This document shows positions 1-11,064 of a stretch of 64,000 nucleotides of DNA, one piece after another. The DNA lies in the NCBI GenBank assembly GCA_023213395.1, contig CM041465.1, positions 113,405,741-113,469,740 on the forward strand, given 5' to 3'. The stretch is from Cycas panzhihuaensis. Taxonomy: Eukaryota; Cycadophyta. The position numbers and the translations under genes were made by a program. The notes beneath the pieces are model-generated. The model was not told the DNA's origin. It saw only the letters and a program-made list of their open reading frames with translations, and did no database searches. Every line of letters begins with the position of its first letter. Positions within the stretch are counted from its first letter, which is position 1.

Positions 1-1039
1 TCAATTTCCTCATCCTCTGCTATCAGAATAATTCAATTGTGTATAATTGATTTTTCTGACATTTATGATTAGGTGTCCATTTTTTAGCACACCTGAAACA
101 TAGATTCTTTTTTTGTAGTTCTTCTTGCTTAGCTCTTGTTCTTTGAAGTAATGGTTTAATTAGTTGAGTAACTCTATTAGGTATAAAACCAGGTCGTATT
201 ACTGAAGGAGGATTAGAACAAGCATATGGAGGAATATAAGGTCTTGTTCTTACCTTCCTTAATTCATTGATCTTTCCTTGTTGAATTTTGGCTAGTTGTA
301 TTGTCTTATTCAGATCCCGAGGATCTTGAATTTTAACATCGACTTGGATCTCTGTTATCAGGCCATCTATATATAGCTGGATAAGTCAATTAGTCAGAAT
401 ATCTTCTAACACATAGCTTAGCCTTGTGAATGTTGTAATATATTCTTCCACAGAACCAGTTTACTTTAATCTTTATAATTCACAATAATAATCACGATTA
501 GATACAGTCTCAAACCATTCGATGAATAAGCATACAAATTCTTTCCAGGTTGGAAGTTGAGTTCGAAAAGATGTTCATTCTAGACACTGCCACCATTCAT
601 ATGCTATCCCATCCATGTGCAGGGTGGCTAACGGGACTTGCTCTACCTATTCAATCTCCATTAAGTGAAAGTAGTTTTCCATTTGTTAAATCCATACTCT
701 TGGCTCATGCGATTTTTGTTCTATACTAAAATATTGTATAGTAATTTTTTCTAACTTTTTCTTTTTCTATATTTGAATACTCTATAAGTAATTAAAGTAT
801 GCCTGAAAACCCACTATCTTTTGTTCTTCAGGAGTTAAATTTTGGTATTCATTAAGATATTTCCTGATAACCTCATTTTTAAAATTAATCAGTGAGATTT
901 GAGGACCCAAATGATTTCTTGTAGTTTGATATCTGAAATACGATTGATGACTATTTGCTTCATCTTTTAAATCTGGCACAATTATATCTTCTTTTCTACT
1001 TGTTGCTATGATTATTAGTTTATCCAAAATTTGGTACAA
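1..1039 (-). pseudogene. Ty3/gypsy (chromovirus-like) gag, partial and broken
   Basis: Reading leftwards, an open stretch from 1039 to 782 continues after stops into recognisable gag: a segment with DGIAYEWWQ near 590, then a basic linker, then a zinc knuckle at 59-100 reading CFRCAKKWTPNHKC. Cx2C followed by KW(T/S)PxHKC is the form typical of chromovirus gag. Gag packages element RNA into cytoplasmic particles. Several in-frame stops (for example near 476, 470 and 391) show it is dead, and protease/RT would lie beyond the left window edge. The primer site at 9321-9332 could belong to this element once inserted element C is removed. Confident about gag, less so about the clade. Confidence 0.75.
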
Positions 1040-1654
1040 GGTATGGTTTAAGAGGGCATTTGATGTTTTAACTGTGCTATGGACTGCCTAAGTGATTGGT
1101 TTGATGATCTCTTTTTGAATGGTATTGTCTACCATGTCTTCAGTATTCATTATCTTAATAATTGTATATGTATGGCTCCATTGCTTTTCTATCGTGTTTG
1201 GTTGACCAATGAAATTAAATAGTGTATGCTTTTTCTACTTCCACAGTTTGCCTTCCTTTATTAATGTATAAATTTCATGCAATAAGAACTTTGATATCTG
1301 AAATGACAAGATTCTCTATCTTGCTTGGTGATAGCTTAAAAAAAGTTTTATGATGTATGTAATAACTGTGAAAGTAGTACGAACTGCGTCCCTTTTTTGA
1401 AGGAACTTGATAGATATGAGAGTTTAGAGATTTTTGAATACTTATGTTGTTAATTAATTTAAACACGATTTTAGGGCTATATTACCACACAAAGAATATG
1501 CTAAGTGGACAGAACTATATGATATAGTTAATATAATATATTGAGTATATTATATGTGAATGATAAGTAAATGCTTAATATATAAATGATGAATCATGTT
1601 AATTCAAATACAATTCAAGAGATACTAAATGTATAATAGTATTATAATTAAAAT
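1040..1654. other. AT-rich leader of the left-end Ty3 element
   Basis: No gene is visible. The stretch is very AT-rich and lies upstream of the decayed gag on the minus strand. It is interrupted at its right end by element C and appears to resume at 8467, so it is probably untranslated leader of the Ty3 element. The assignment rests on position only. Confidence 0.4.
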
Positions 1655-1659
1655 AGGAC

Positions 1660-2129
1660 TGAAGGAAAATAGAATATAGTTAAACTGCTCTAATACCAAA
1701 TGTAGGAAATAATTTTTTTAGGAGAATAGGGCAGAAAGTATATCAAATAACCATAAACCAATATTGTATCAATACATTAATATATCACAATCACAATAGC
1801 ATAAACCATGAAAGCATTGTTGTTCAATCCATTATAGTATAAAAGAGTAATACAAATTTCTCAAATGTTGGAGGCAGTGTCTAAAGACACCAGGGTTGCA
1901 TACCCCTTAATATTTATAGTTTGGGGGAGGAGGGAAACTCCTCAACCCCTGAATTTAAAATAATAATAAAATAATATTCACTTAATTCAAATGTAACTAG
2001 CTTAACTTAATATAAATCAAAGTTAAACTTACCTTGATATGTTGAGCATCACATGTCTAAATTGAAGATGGTGAGGTGTACAATCATGGTTAGAAGGTGG
2101 GAGTGGAGTGATGACAATTAATTCCAACA
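1660..2129 (-). repeat. Element C 3' LTR
   Basis: Near-identical to 7983-8461 over its length; both contain the run GTTTGGGGGAGGAGGGAAAC. On the plus strand it starts TGAAGGAAAA and ends TCCAACA. It is preceded by the target duplication AGGAC and followed by the purine tract (read on minus). Related LTRs occur in element D. Confidence 0.9.
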
Positions 2130-2142
2130 TTCTCCCCCTTAA
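2130..2142 (-). promoter_or_regulatory. Element C polypurine tract
   Basis: On the minus strand this reads TTAAGGGGGAGAA and directly abuts the 3' LTR. This is the expected position and composition for the plus-strand priming site of an LTR retrotransposon, and it fixes the element's orientation. Confidence 0.8.
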
Positions 2143-2466
2143 TATCATCACAAACACTTGTATCTTTTCCTTGAACTTATGGAACTTATACTTGAAAAAA
2201 ACTTTGAAGTTCTGATCTTAATCTTTATCAACTCTTCTCACCCTTATAGCTACATATGTCTCTTTATCATGGAATGATGTAGAAAAACTATAAGTAGATG
2301 AAACTTGATTCAAATATAAATAAATAGCTATAATTTTGACTTTGTCAACTGGAACATTAAGAAGGCTTTAAACTTGAACTTTTGTAATCTTTATACTTTG
2401 AACAACTATAATATCATCAGGTTCATTCTTTGTCATATCATCACATTCATTCTTTGTCATGTCAAA

Positions 2467-2885
2467 TTATTTATTTTCATTCTCCCCCTCAAATAGAGGA
2501 TCAAGTCCTTGTGTAGTAAGTTGGTCTTGTATTTGATATGAATCCTTATGGGTGTTGTCGTTATGCTTCACCTGTTTTGTCACCTGTCTCACATGCTCAT
2601 TAAAAATATCATCAAATATATGGAGGGTATCTCCCCCATAAGTAGAAATCAATACATTCCAATCTGATTTAGAAGTTGTTAATTTAGAAACTTTAAAAAA
2701 ACATCATTATTCATAGTGCAAAATAATAAACCTAAAACTTTATTATCTTTTCTAAAATTTTCTTTGATACTTAAATCATGTTCATGTTGTAAATACTTCA
2801 AAAGATCATGTTCAATAAAGTAAGTTTGCATGGTATCATACCATAATGAAAAGTTATGGCCATCGAAAATGGAAAATTGTGTCAT
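2467..2885 (-). pseudogene. Element C short gag, frameshifted
   Basis: The start at 2885 gives MTQFSIFDGHNFSLWYDTMQ, the usual opening of copia-type gag (a hydrophobic stretch, F-G-x-N/H-F/Y-x-x-W). After a frameshift near 2680 the reading continues with ISTYGGDTL and ends with an acidic tail at 2467. The total is about 140 residues, much shorter than a full copia gag, with no zinc knuckle. It lies only about 330 bp from the 3' LTR, that is, downstream of the captured gene fragments, which is the reverse of normal element order. Element D carries the same gag at the same place (12230-12680), so this is an inherited family feature. Confidence 0.7.
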
Positions 2886-2899
2886 TTTGTCAAAAAATT

Positions 2900-4980
2900 C
2901 TAGTACATATAAGGTATGCTTTTATTAAATTAAAGGAGTCAATAAGTGACTAAACTTATATGATGTCAAATATACTTTTCAAAAGAAATGTAATGCCTTT
3001 TGAAAATAAATGAACTAAATGCAATAAGGAAGTAATGAATATAAAAGTAACTTTGAAAACATATACCAATATTCTTTTAATGATATAAATCTGAATGGAA
3101 ATTCTCAATGCAATAAATCCTTAGCCTTGATAATAATGTATAATGCTGAAAAAGCTGAAATATATGTATATTTTACTTTAAAAGATAAGGAGTATAAAGA
3201 AACCTTTTAAAAAAAAGGTTATATGACAACCTCAAGTTTGACAGCCTCAAAAACATACTAAATGATAACAGAATGATGTAAAAATTTATGAGTATAAAGA
3301 TAAAAAAAATATAAATCCAATGGAACTAACCGTTGAAAATGGGTTCATATAAGTCAAGTTTTGATAATCCAAAGGAAATAGGCATTGTTTTGAGGCCTAA
3401 TAAAAGCTGAGACTCAAAATTGCATAAAATCGCTAATAAAACTTTAGAAAGTATTGAAAAATAATTAAATATGTTTTGGAAAATTACTAAATATATGTTT
3501 GGTTGAAAATTTTTGAAAAATTTTATATGAAAATATGCAAAAAATGATAGATTGAGTCTATTAAGTAGTCAAACTTAAATAGATTTGAAAATAAATAAAA
3601 ACACCTTAAAACAGATGAAAAACTATGACAATTCGAAGGGGAATGAGTCAGCTTCCCAATGAGGCTGATGGAATTGAATTTGGATATTAAACATAAAAGT
3701 TATAGCAAAAATAGTAACATGTACCTTTATGTAAAAATATTTTAAAAATGCTAAAAAATACTAGAAAGTCAATTTCAATGATTAAAATAATAGTCAAAAT
3801 AAATTCTAAAAAATAAAATAAAATATAGGTTTTAAAGTTTGTTGAACTAGAACAATGTAGAACAAATTTGGTCTGAAAATAGTTTCTAGGTAATAAAAGA
3901 CAACCAGTTCAAAAAATATTTTTGTAAACAATTGAAAATAGGCTGAAAAAATGGGTAATTGACTTTAATTTGACTGAAACAGGGTCAAATTGGCACCAAA
4001 TTAGTCATATGACCAGTTAAAATTAATCTACAAGAAAAATATGATCTAATGGAAGTGGTTTCATCAGAAACCAATGTCTCAGTGAAAAGTTATGGTAAAA
4101 AAACGCTAATAACCCTATGTAAAAATAAAAAATTAAAAAAATTAAAAGAAAAAGGTTTTGTAAACTATTGGTAACCCTTTTAATAGTGAATTACAGTCAC
4201 GTGGAAGGTTTAATAAGGCCAGAGGCTAAAAGTTGAATGAAACTAAGATTGTGAAACTCCAGATTTCAAAAAATTATACAATAAAATTTTATTTTTTTAA
4301 CTTTAAAATAAATGAAATAAAAAAAAGGAGATTTGGCCGTCGTCATCGTTGCCATGATCACAGTAAAATAGGGGACCTACACAATGAAAAATCACACCAA
4401 AATCGAAGATCAAAGGCGTGAGGATTGATAAAGATTAATGACGCAATGAATATATATACAATCAGAGTCGGGTGCAGCAAATATCTGATATAAAGTCAAG
4501 TCGAGCACTTATATATGTTTAAATATATATATATATATATAAATGAAAACATGAGGTGATGCCACCGATGTGAATGAAGCCATCGATGGTGCTACAAATT
4601 CAAATCAAGAAGAAGAGAAGAGCTGTTGATGGTGCTACAAAAGCCACCGATGTGGATGCTGCCGATACTCCTTTCGATCACAATGCTTATTTTTTTATAC
4701 TATTGCTGCAAATTATATTTACAAACGGTCCCTCTAGTTTGTTTGGACCTTGGACCACTGGTACACCCTGAATGTATTCATTTGAAACTGGATCTATGGC
4801 ATCCACATATATGCACACTCCCTCGTCCTCCTACCGCTGTTAATACTTCCAATTACTTTCTGTTAATTGAGGGGATCGAACAGTTCACCATGCGTTTCAA
4901 CCGAGTAGATCTAGAAACATCGCTCGATTCCCACTGACCAACAATGCACTGGGTCGTCTTTGTTTTTAGAATAATTTCCA
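2900..4980. other. Element C interior, no gene recognised
   Basis: Long AT-rich stretch without convincing coding sequence. The left half (to about 4300) is homologous to 12690-14200 of element D, so it is old element body rather than captured DNA. A short (TA)n run lies near 4527-4545. The segment 4560-4940 contains overlapping short open frames that I could not match to any family. Confidence 0.5.
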
Positions 4981-4988
4981 CCTAATTC

Positions 4989-5755
4989 AAATGGGAGGAG
5001 ATAACACTAGATAGAATAGCAAAATGTCAGCACTTTAGTGTAAGCAAAGTTAGTGATCAAATTGCAAGTTGGGATATAGGTTGTGAGATAGGAACCAAGG
5101 TTGCATTGCTACATCCTTTCATTCCCATAGTAATTGTGGCAGATGAGAAGGAGACAGTAAGATGAAGACTGGATATGTTGCACTTGTGCTATTTTTAAAC
5201 ATTTGTGTGGATCCACCGGATGTTATCAAGATATCTCCATGTGCTAGAATGGAGTGTTGGATTGATCCATTCTCAATGGCAGCCCCCAAAGCACTTGATG
5301 CAATAGGGAAGACCTTACAAGCTCAATATGAATGGTGGCAACCTCAGGCTTGGTATAAGCTTCAGCTTGATCCTACTGTAGAAGAGGTAAAGAAACTCTG
5401 CAGCCATTGTTGCAAGAGTGCAAATTTAGAACGGGTGCTTTTTTACTATAATGGGCATGGGGTTCCAAAGCCCACAGCTAATGGAGAAATCTAGATTTTC
5501 AACAAGAGTTATACCCAGTACATTCCATTATCTATTTATGAGATGGAATCTTAGCTTGGGACACCCTTAATATATGTATTCAATTACTCTTCTGCAGGAA
5601 TGATTGTCAATGCCTTCAGAGAGCGCCAAGAATGGATCTTTGATAGCTCGACTGTGGCTATGGGATGAACAGTGTGAACGGGAGGAGAATGTATTAAAAC
5701 TGATGTATCAATATATGTATTTGATTACTCTTCTACAGGAAAGATTGTCAATGCC
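4989..5755 (+). pseudogene. RAPTOR1-like: RAPTOR fragment with parts in scrambled order
   Basis: RAPTOR is the substrate-recruiting subunit of the TOR kinase complex. 4989-5162 encodes part of the C-terminal WD40 region (RIAKCQHFSVSKVSDQIASW, then [13 protein letters not shown]). It is joined directly, out of frame, at 5162 to the N-terminal caspase-like region: [20 protein letters not shown], then [11 protein letters not shown], then [16 protein letters not shown]. The Trp expected after GEI is a TAG stop; homology then resumes (FNKSYTQYIPLSIYEM) to about 5620. A roughly 45-bp piece (IYVF/NYSS..IVNAF) is repeated at 5571-5617 and 5709-5755. There are no introns in the matched stretch, which suggests an RNA origin. 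It lies antisense inside element C. Family identity is confident; it is not functional. Confidence 0.85.
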
Positions 5756-5769
5756 TTCACAGATGACAA

Positions 5770-6231
5770 TAAGGATACCAAGCAACCATAATGAGGACGC
5801 ACACAGAAAGGAGAAAGGCGCCAACAAATGAGGAGGATGCCAACAGATGAAGAGGACGCCAACAGATGAGGAGTGGGAGAATGAAAAGCTTTTATGCTAC
5901 TGAGCGCTTGGTACCATTTCTATTGTTTTTGGCAAAGATAAATCTATAATCATACACAGCAAGTTTATTCAAGGGCAAGATGTTGTCAGTGCCCATTGTA
6001 ATTGCTGAAATAGGATCTATGTAGGGCACATACAGCAAGAAGAGCACTTTGACTTTACCAAGGTTGAGAAAGAGAGAGAAGTGATGAAACAAGATCTAAG
6101 TAGGGCACAACAGTAAATAAAATAAGATGGGGCTATTATATCTTCACATGTATCAAATGTGGAGAACTTGAATCATATTATTAGTGAAGCAGATGATAAA
6201 AGATTCAGTCAAAAAAAGAGCTTGACGTTGT
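5770..6231. other. Unrecognised filler between RAPTOR and myosin fragments
   Basis: Short repeats of a GAGGA(T/C)GCCAACAGATGA type occur at about 5815-5865. A stretch near 6049-6115 reads KVEKEREVMKQDLSRAQQ in one plus frame, coiled-coil-like and possibly from a host gene, but too short to name. Confidence 0.3.
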
Positions 6232-6490
6232 TAAAAATGAAAGATAAATATTAGCTAAACAGCTTATGTGGGAAAGATATATGGGATAATTCGTGATAAT
6301 CTTAAGGATATATCTTCCTTGCTTGCCCTTTGTATCCAGGCACCAAGAATAAGCTTGGTCTAATGTAAATGCAACCTCACAACAAGCTTCAAGCAATCAT
6401 AGGCAGAGTATTATCAAGAGCTTAAGCAATCTTCTCCAAATAATGCATACAAATTATATGCCACCTATTTTGCTAGAGTTTCTAGAAGTG
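6232..6490 (+). pseudogene. Class XI myosin tail (DIL domain) fragment
   Basis: From 6271 the plus strand reads GKIYGIIRDNLKDISSLLAL followed by CIQAPR, then a stop. After a frame change it continues NATSQQASSNHRQSIIKSLS and then NLLQIMHTNYMPP to about 6465. This matches the dilute/DIL globular tail of plant class XI myosins (usual pattern KIYGMIRDNLKKE..LCIQAPR, then HWQSIIKSLNNLL..NYVPPFLV). That tail binds cargo adaptors for organelle transport on actin. About 70 residues survive of a protein of some 1,500. It lies antisense within element C next to the RAPTOR piece and has no introns. It is dead. Confidence 0.78.
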
Positions 6491-6499
6491 CTTTTGTGG

Positions 6500-7968
6500 T
6501 AATGTAATGATATATTTGATGAGAACCAGATGGTTCTCCTAAGAAGATACCCTTGAATCTCTAAAAAAATGTATTTGCAATTATTGCAATAATGTTATAG
6601 CTTGGAAACATAAAATTTTCTGTGATGTTATTTTGTGTTCAATCCGTTATTGGTAAAGAACAAAGTTGCTAAAAAAGATGAAAAAAAACACTGAAGAGAC
6701 TGGGGTGAATAGCACTAAAACTAGATCTATATAAGTATAGGCCTTTCAACAGAATCTGTATTTAACATATATTAAATAAGCTAGATTTTTTAGAAATATA
6801 TCCACAAAAATAGCCATATTTGTAAATATATCTAGGAAAATAAACAGATTGCTAAGTGTATCCACGGAAGTGCATCAAATACATGAAATATATGTTTATA
6901 TTTAAAAAAAACTCTTAAAGAACCTAGTAAGCTGATTTGCAATGCTGTTTCAGAATGCTGAGTAGAATATCAATCCCAAGTTGGCTCTGAAGACGCCCAA
7001 ATGTAGTAGATTTATAGCTGAAAATAGGCTTAAAAAAACTTCCAATAGACATATCTGCAATGTATTCTTCTCCAAAAAAAATTGAATATGCTCCAGAGAT
7101 TACAGATCTGTAGAAAACTTGAAAATATAGTTAAAAAATATGATGAAAAATATAGATCTGTAATGAAATACAACAAATTTAAACTAGATATAGTAGAAAA
7201 TGTTGAAAAACTTAATAAAATAAGTAGATCTTAAGCTAAATAATGTAGATCTAACATGAGTATAGCAGATCTATAGCCAAATAATTATAGATCTGAATAA
7301 ATATACCAGAAAATAGTGAAAAACTTGTTGAAATAAGTAGATCTATAGTAAAAAAAATAGCAGATCTGAGAGAATATTGAATATTTGAATAAAATAACTG
7401 TCAGATATTTATAAAAGTGAGCAGATCTATAGATCATGTAGCAGATATGAAGTGAAATGTAGTAGATCTTGAAGAAAAAACTTGTATGAGTCTTGCTTGC
7501 AGCTAAAAACCTTCACAGATATGAGAGAATATTAGATAAGTAGACAAAAAAATTGCCAAGAAATGATGAAATGTATGGTAAAATATATAAATCTGAAGAA
7601 AGATATCTCAAATCTGATAAAAAGCTTGAGTAAATGTAGCGTGTTATTGATCTCCTTCTCAAATCTTTGAAAACATATAGCTTGTAGCTAAAATCCTTCA
7701 TAAATCTGCACAAATCTGTGAAAAATCTAAAAAATATTTGTTAAACCAGAAATATAACTCAATAATAATCAAAATCTACTAAAATAATATATAAAACTTA
7801 CTGAAAATTTTAAAAAAATAAATATAGCTAATATATGTTGCTTGTGAGAAAATCTGCCATAGAATGCTAATAAATCTTGTTGCTCTTCTTTAACAAACTT
7901 TACCAATGGAGATGCAATAGCCTAAAATCTCATTTTTTCGAAAAAACTTCACAGATCAATAATCGCCT
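6500..7968. other. Element C 5' non-coding body with AGATCT-type iterations
   Basis: No gene. From about 7050 the sequence contains many scattered copies of an AGATCTGTAG / GCAGATCTATAG-like motif separated by AT-rich spacers, the same style as 16480-16900 in element D. This is the 5' untranslated body (minus orientation) shared by the two elements. Confidence 0.6.
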
Positions 7969-7980
7969 GCTCTGATACCA
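7969..7980 (-). promoter_or_regulatory. Element C primer binding site (initiator-Met type)
   Basis: Minus-strand TGGTATCAGAGC, two bases from the end of the 5' LTR. This is the canonical complement of the initiator tRNA-Met 3' end used by many plant copia and chromovirus elements. A second, decayed copy of the motif lies inside the LTR at 8011-8022. Confidence 0.85.
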
Positions 7981-7982
7981 AA

Positions 7983-8461
7983 TGAAGGAAAATAGAATGT
8001 AGTTAAACTGCTCTCATACCAAATGTAGTAAATAGTTTTTGTAGGAGAACAGGGCAGAACGTATATCAAATAACCATAAACCAATATTGCATCAATACAT
8101 CAATGTATCACAATCACAATAGCATAAACCATGAAAGTATTGTTGTTCAATCCATTGTAGCAGAAAAGAGTAATACAAATTTCTCAAATGTTAGAGGGAG
8201 TGTTTAAAGACACCAGGGTTGCACACCCTTTAATATTTATAGTTTGGGGGAGGAGGGAAACTCCTCAACCCCTGAATTTAAAATAATAATAAATAATATT
8301 CACTTAACTCAAATGTAACTAACTCAACTTAACATAAATCAAAGTTAAACTTACCTTAACTTACATTGACATGTTGAGCATCACATATCTAAATTGAAGA
8401 TGGTGAGGTGTACAATCCTGGTTAGAAGGTGGGAGTAGAGTGATGACAATTAACTCCAACA
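7983..8461 (-). repeat. Element C 5' LTR
   Basis: Partner of 1660-2129. It starts TGAAGGAAAA and ends CTCCAACA on the plus strand and is followed by the target duplication AGGAC. The differences between the two LTRs are modest (visibly above 90% identical by eye), so the insertion is moderately old. Confidence 0.9.
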
Positions 8462-8466
8462 AGGAC

Positions 8467-9320
8467 TACTAAAACACTATGATAGAATGATTAATGAAAT
8501 GAAATTATATTAATCTTATTACCATATAAGAGTATATATGTTATGATATTATATACTTGATTGATATATAAGAAGTATATTATATATAAGTAAAACATAA
8601 TAAAATTATGATTCGACTTATGGAATATAATGGCTATAACGTATATATAACGGATGAGTGACCAGCGTATATATAATGGATGAGTAACATATATATAACG
8701 GATGAGTGACTAGCATATATATAATGGACAAGTAATGTATATATAGCGGATGAGTGACTGTCATATATATAATGGATGAGTAACGTATATATAACAGACG
8801 AGTGACCAACGTATATATAATGGACGAGTAACATATATATAACAGACAAGTGGCTATACGACTTTGGCATGACCATCGTGAACTCTGATGCAGATACTAA
8901 CGAATGAGTGTAAATAGCGAAGTAGAGACTGACGTACTAGTGTGAACAGCAACGTAGAGCTGTAGTGAATAGGACTGCCTACAAAATGCTCGAATACTAC
9001 TGTTGTACGATGACGTAACAGAGCTAGAAAGATGATGAATCAAGAGTATGTTCTGAGAATGCTTGGCACAGTGGCACCACATTTTTTAATGCTTGGATGC
9101 ACAGACCTAGACATAGATTTGGAAGATGAACTGAGAATAGTTATACTGAAGACAAAAGCATATGCAGTGAAATGGGGTAAATGCCATTGAATGTACAGTG
9201 AGAAAAATGCAGGGAAGATGAAAGCGAATATAGGGCTATTAAAACAAACAAGAGAAAGAACTATTATATGATACATCTATAGATAATATTATTCGATGTG
9301 TAGCAGAAGGATAAGTGCCT
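8467..9320. other. Continuation of Ty3 leader; contains a minisatellite
   Basis: AT-rich DNA right of element C's target duplication, most simply the leader of the left-end Ty3 element. It includes the tandem array at 8640-8857. Minus-strand short frames across 8618-9276 arise from the repeat and show no family resemblance. Confidence 0.4.
8640..8857. repeat. Minisatellite, 48-bp unit built of 26+22-bp half units
   Basis: About 4.5 copies. Each half begins with a (C/T)(G/A)TATATATA core followed by A(C/T)GGA(T/C)GAGT. Odd halves end GACCAG-like (26 bp) and even halves end AGTAA (22 bp), so the higher-order period is 48 bp. Copies differ by a few transitions. Confidence 0.85.
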
Positions 9321-9640
9321 GCTCTGATACCACTTATATCAAACCCAACCCAAAAATTAGGAGAAACTGAATTAATAAGATGTAGAGAGCTTTGAGAAAA
9401 GTAAATATTATTGATATCAATTTAAAGATGATCCTTACAAAATGGAAATGGCCACATATATATTGGATTCGTTGTTTATCAAGGGACATAACCCTTTTAA
9501 TGTATCTTTTCAACTAATAACAAGAGGTTTATAATAGTTATGATGGATATTGAACTAGGTTAATTTTAATCTTGTATTAAACTTTTTAGTTTTCTCAGGT
9601 GGTTATTAAGATTATCCCTGATTGGAGGCCGTAGGTATGG
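9321..9640 (-). repeat. Probable 5' LTR edge and primer site of the left Ty3 element
   Basis: Plus-strand GCTCTGATACCA at 9321-9332 is a perfect initiator-Met primer site on the minus strand. The DNA to its right should be the U5 and R part of a minus-strand LTR; it contains a TATA-like run (CCACATATATATTGG) near 9452-9466. The far LTR end cannot be placed, because the second LTR is outside the window. Confidence 0.5.
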
Positions 9641-11050
9641 CTAACTTGTCCATCCACCACTATTCTGGTTAATACTAGACCTAGTATGAAACTCACACCT
9701 CCCTTATGGCCTAGATTTCAACCAACCTTAGTCTATTTCAACCAAGGCGAGTGTGCACACAAGTCAAGAACTGGCGATATAGATCGTACAGATGAGATTC
9801 CTTTTAGGAATAGTGTAAGATGTTTCCATATAACTGAAAACTAAAATGGAAAGTTGCAAAATATGATTACTTACTTTTCTTGCTTGCTTTGTTGTCATTG
9901 TTACTTTATGTGATGATTTATGCTATGTGTGCAATAGAAAAACACATGCTAGATTTAGTAGGGGAACCAGATGTTGCTTCTGATCCAAGGTTTCTCTCGC
10001 TTGAGGATAATGTTTCCAAATATGGTTTTAGAAGTTTTGATATAAAATCCATAATGGACTAAAAAAGAGATCAACTTGCCATTAAAATGCTGATTTTTTT
10101 AAATCTATATACATGTTATTTTGTCTTATTTTATGATTTTTTTATAAAATTTATAAATAATGATAAATGGGTAAATTTTTCTAAAAATTACAAATATGAA
10201 GGCCTAAATAATGAAATCTAAATTTATGATAGAAGGAAAAAGTGTTTAGAATGTTATTTTTAATAGAGTTATGAAGTTAGGTTTCTGAAAAGGTGTAAAA
10301 AAATTTCTACCCAAAAAAACACAAAAGCAAAATCCTACCAGATCCATTGTCCTAGAATATGAACTTCAATATGTTAAAAGTTATATTTTGTCATGTACAT
10401 TAACTTTCTCTTCTCTACCATCTCTAAAATCAGCCAAAAAATTGCTCTAAATTTCCTCGCAATGTCCTTTGTGGGGTTGAGTAGGCAAAATCAACAATCG
10501 CGAGAAAATTGCATAGATCTCACTAATCACTGGATGAAATTTGATGATATTTATCGTGACCTAATCCTAATACATAAATATACTAAATCCATTAATACAA
10601 ATTTCATATTTTTATCTAATAATTAAAAGATTTCATTGGGAAAAGTGCCTTAAATCACTTATTTATAAATTTTACTCTTTTGTCACTACTAAAATTTATT
10701 GTTATGGGCTTAATCTAAAGTTACTTCAGAAGACGGAAATGATCCTCTAGTCAAAGTGACTTTGCATGTCAAATTTCATCAAATTCTGAGATGGTCAATT
10801 TTTTTTATGAACTTATAGGCCTTTAATGCTTTAGGGATTGTTTTAGCAGCTGAACGACTTCAAAAACCTGTATTCTTCACCTTTGAATTTCTGTACATAT
10901 ATAAAATGTAGCAACATATAAAGTACTATAATTTTAAGCTCTTAAATTGTTAAAAAAATGATGAATGCACTCTTAATACTTTACATTGAAGGTGAAAGAG
11001 AGGCAAAATGACTCCATGCAAGTGAAATGGAGTGAATAGATCCCCTTATT
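9641..11050. other. No recognisable gene
   Basis: AT-rich DNA. One open frame at 9880-10062 (plus) has an odd soluble-looking half (LDLVGEPDVASDPRFLSLED) but matches no family I can name. Another at 10393-10626 has no coding character. Part of this may be the interior of the minus-strand element whose LTR lies at 11065-11376. Confidence 0.35.
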
Positions 11051-11064
11051 ACTCTGATACCACA

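Larger units (their letters stand above)
1660..8461 (-). mobile_element. Element C: non-autonomous LTR retrotransposon carrying host-gene fragments
   Basis: Direct LTRs at 1660-2129 and 7983-8461 begin TG and end CA, and the element is bounded by the 5-bp target duplication AGGAC (1655-1659 and 8462-8466). On the minus strand an initiator-Met primer site abuts the right LTR and a purine tract abuts the left LTR, so transcription runs right to left. The interior holds only one short gag (2467-2885), placed at the 3' end, plus antisense fragments of RAPTOR and class XI myosin. No protease, RT or integrase is seen, so it must have moved using enzymes from another element. Its ends are homologous to element D (11565-17708), while the centres differ. 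The boundaries are well supported. Confidence 0.9.

Noticed and set aside
7969-7980. tRNA gene from the Met-tRNA complement
   Set aside because: Only the 12-base primer site is present at this and the other similar places; no cloverleaf.
8640-8857. CRISPR-like array
   Set aside because: Continuous tandem units with no unique spacers, in plant DNA.
9880-10062. Possible CoA-transferase (CaiB-like) match from a DPRF motif
   Set aside because: Only a few residues agree, and no other motif supports it.
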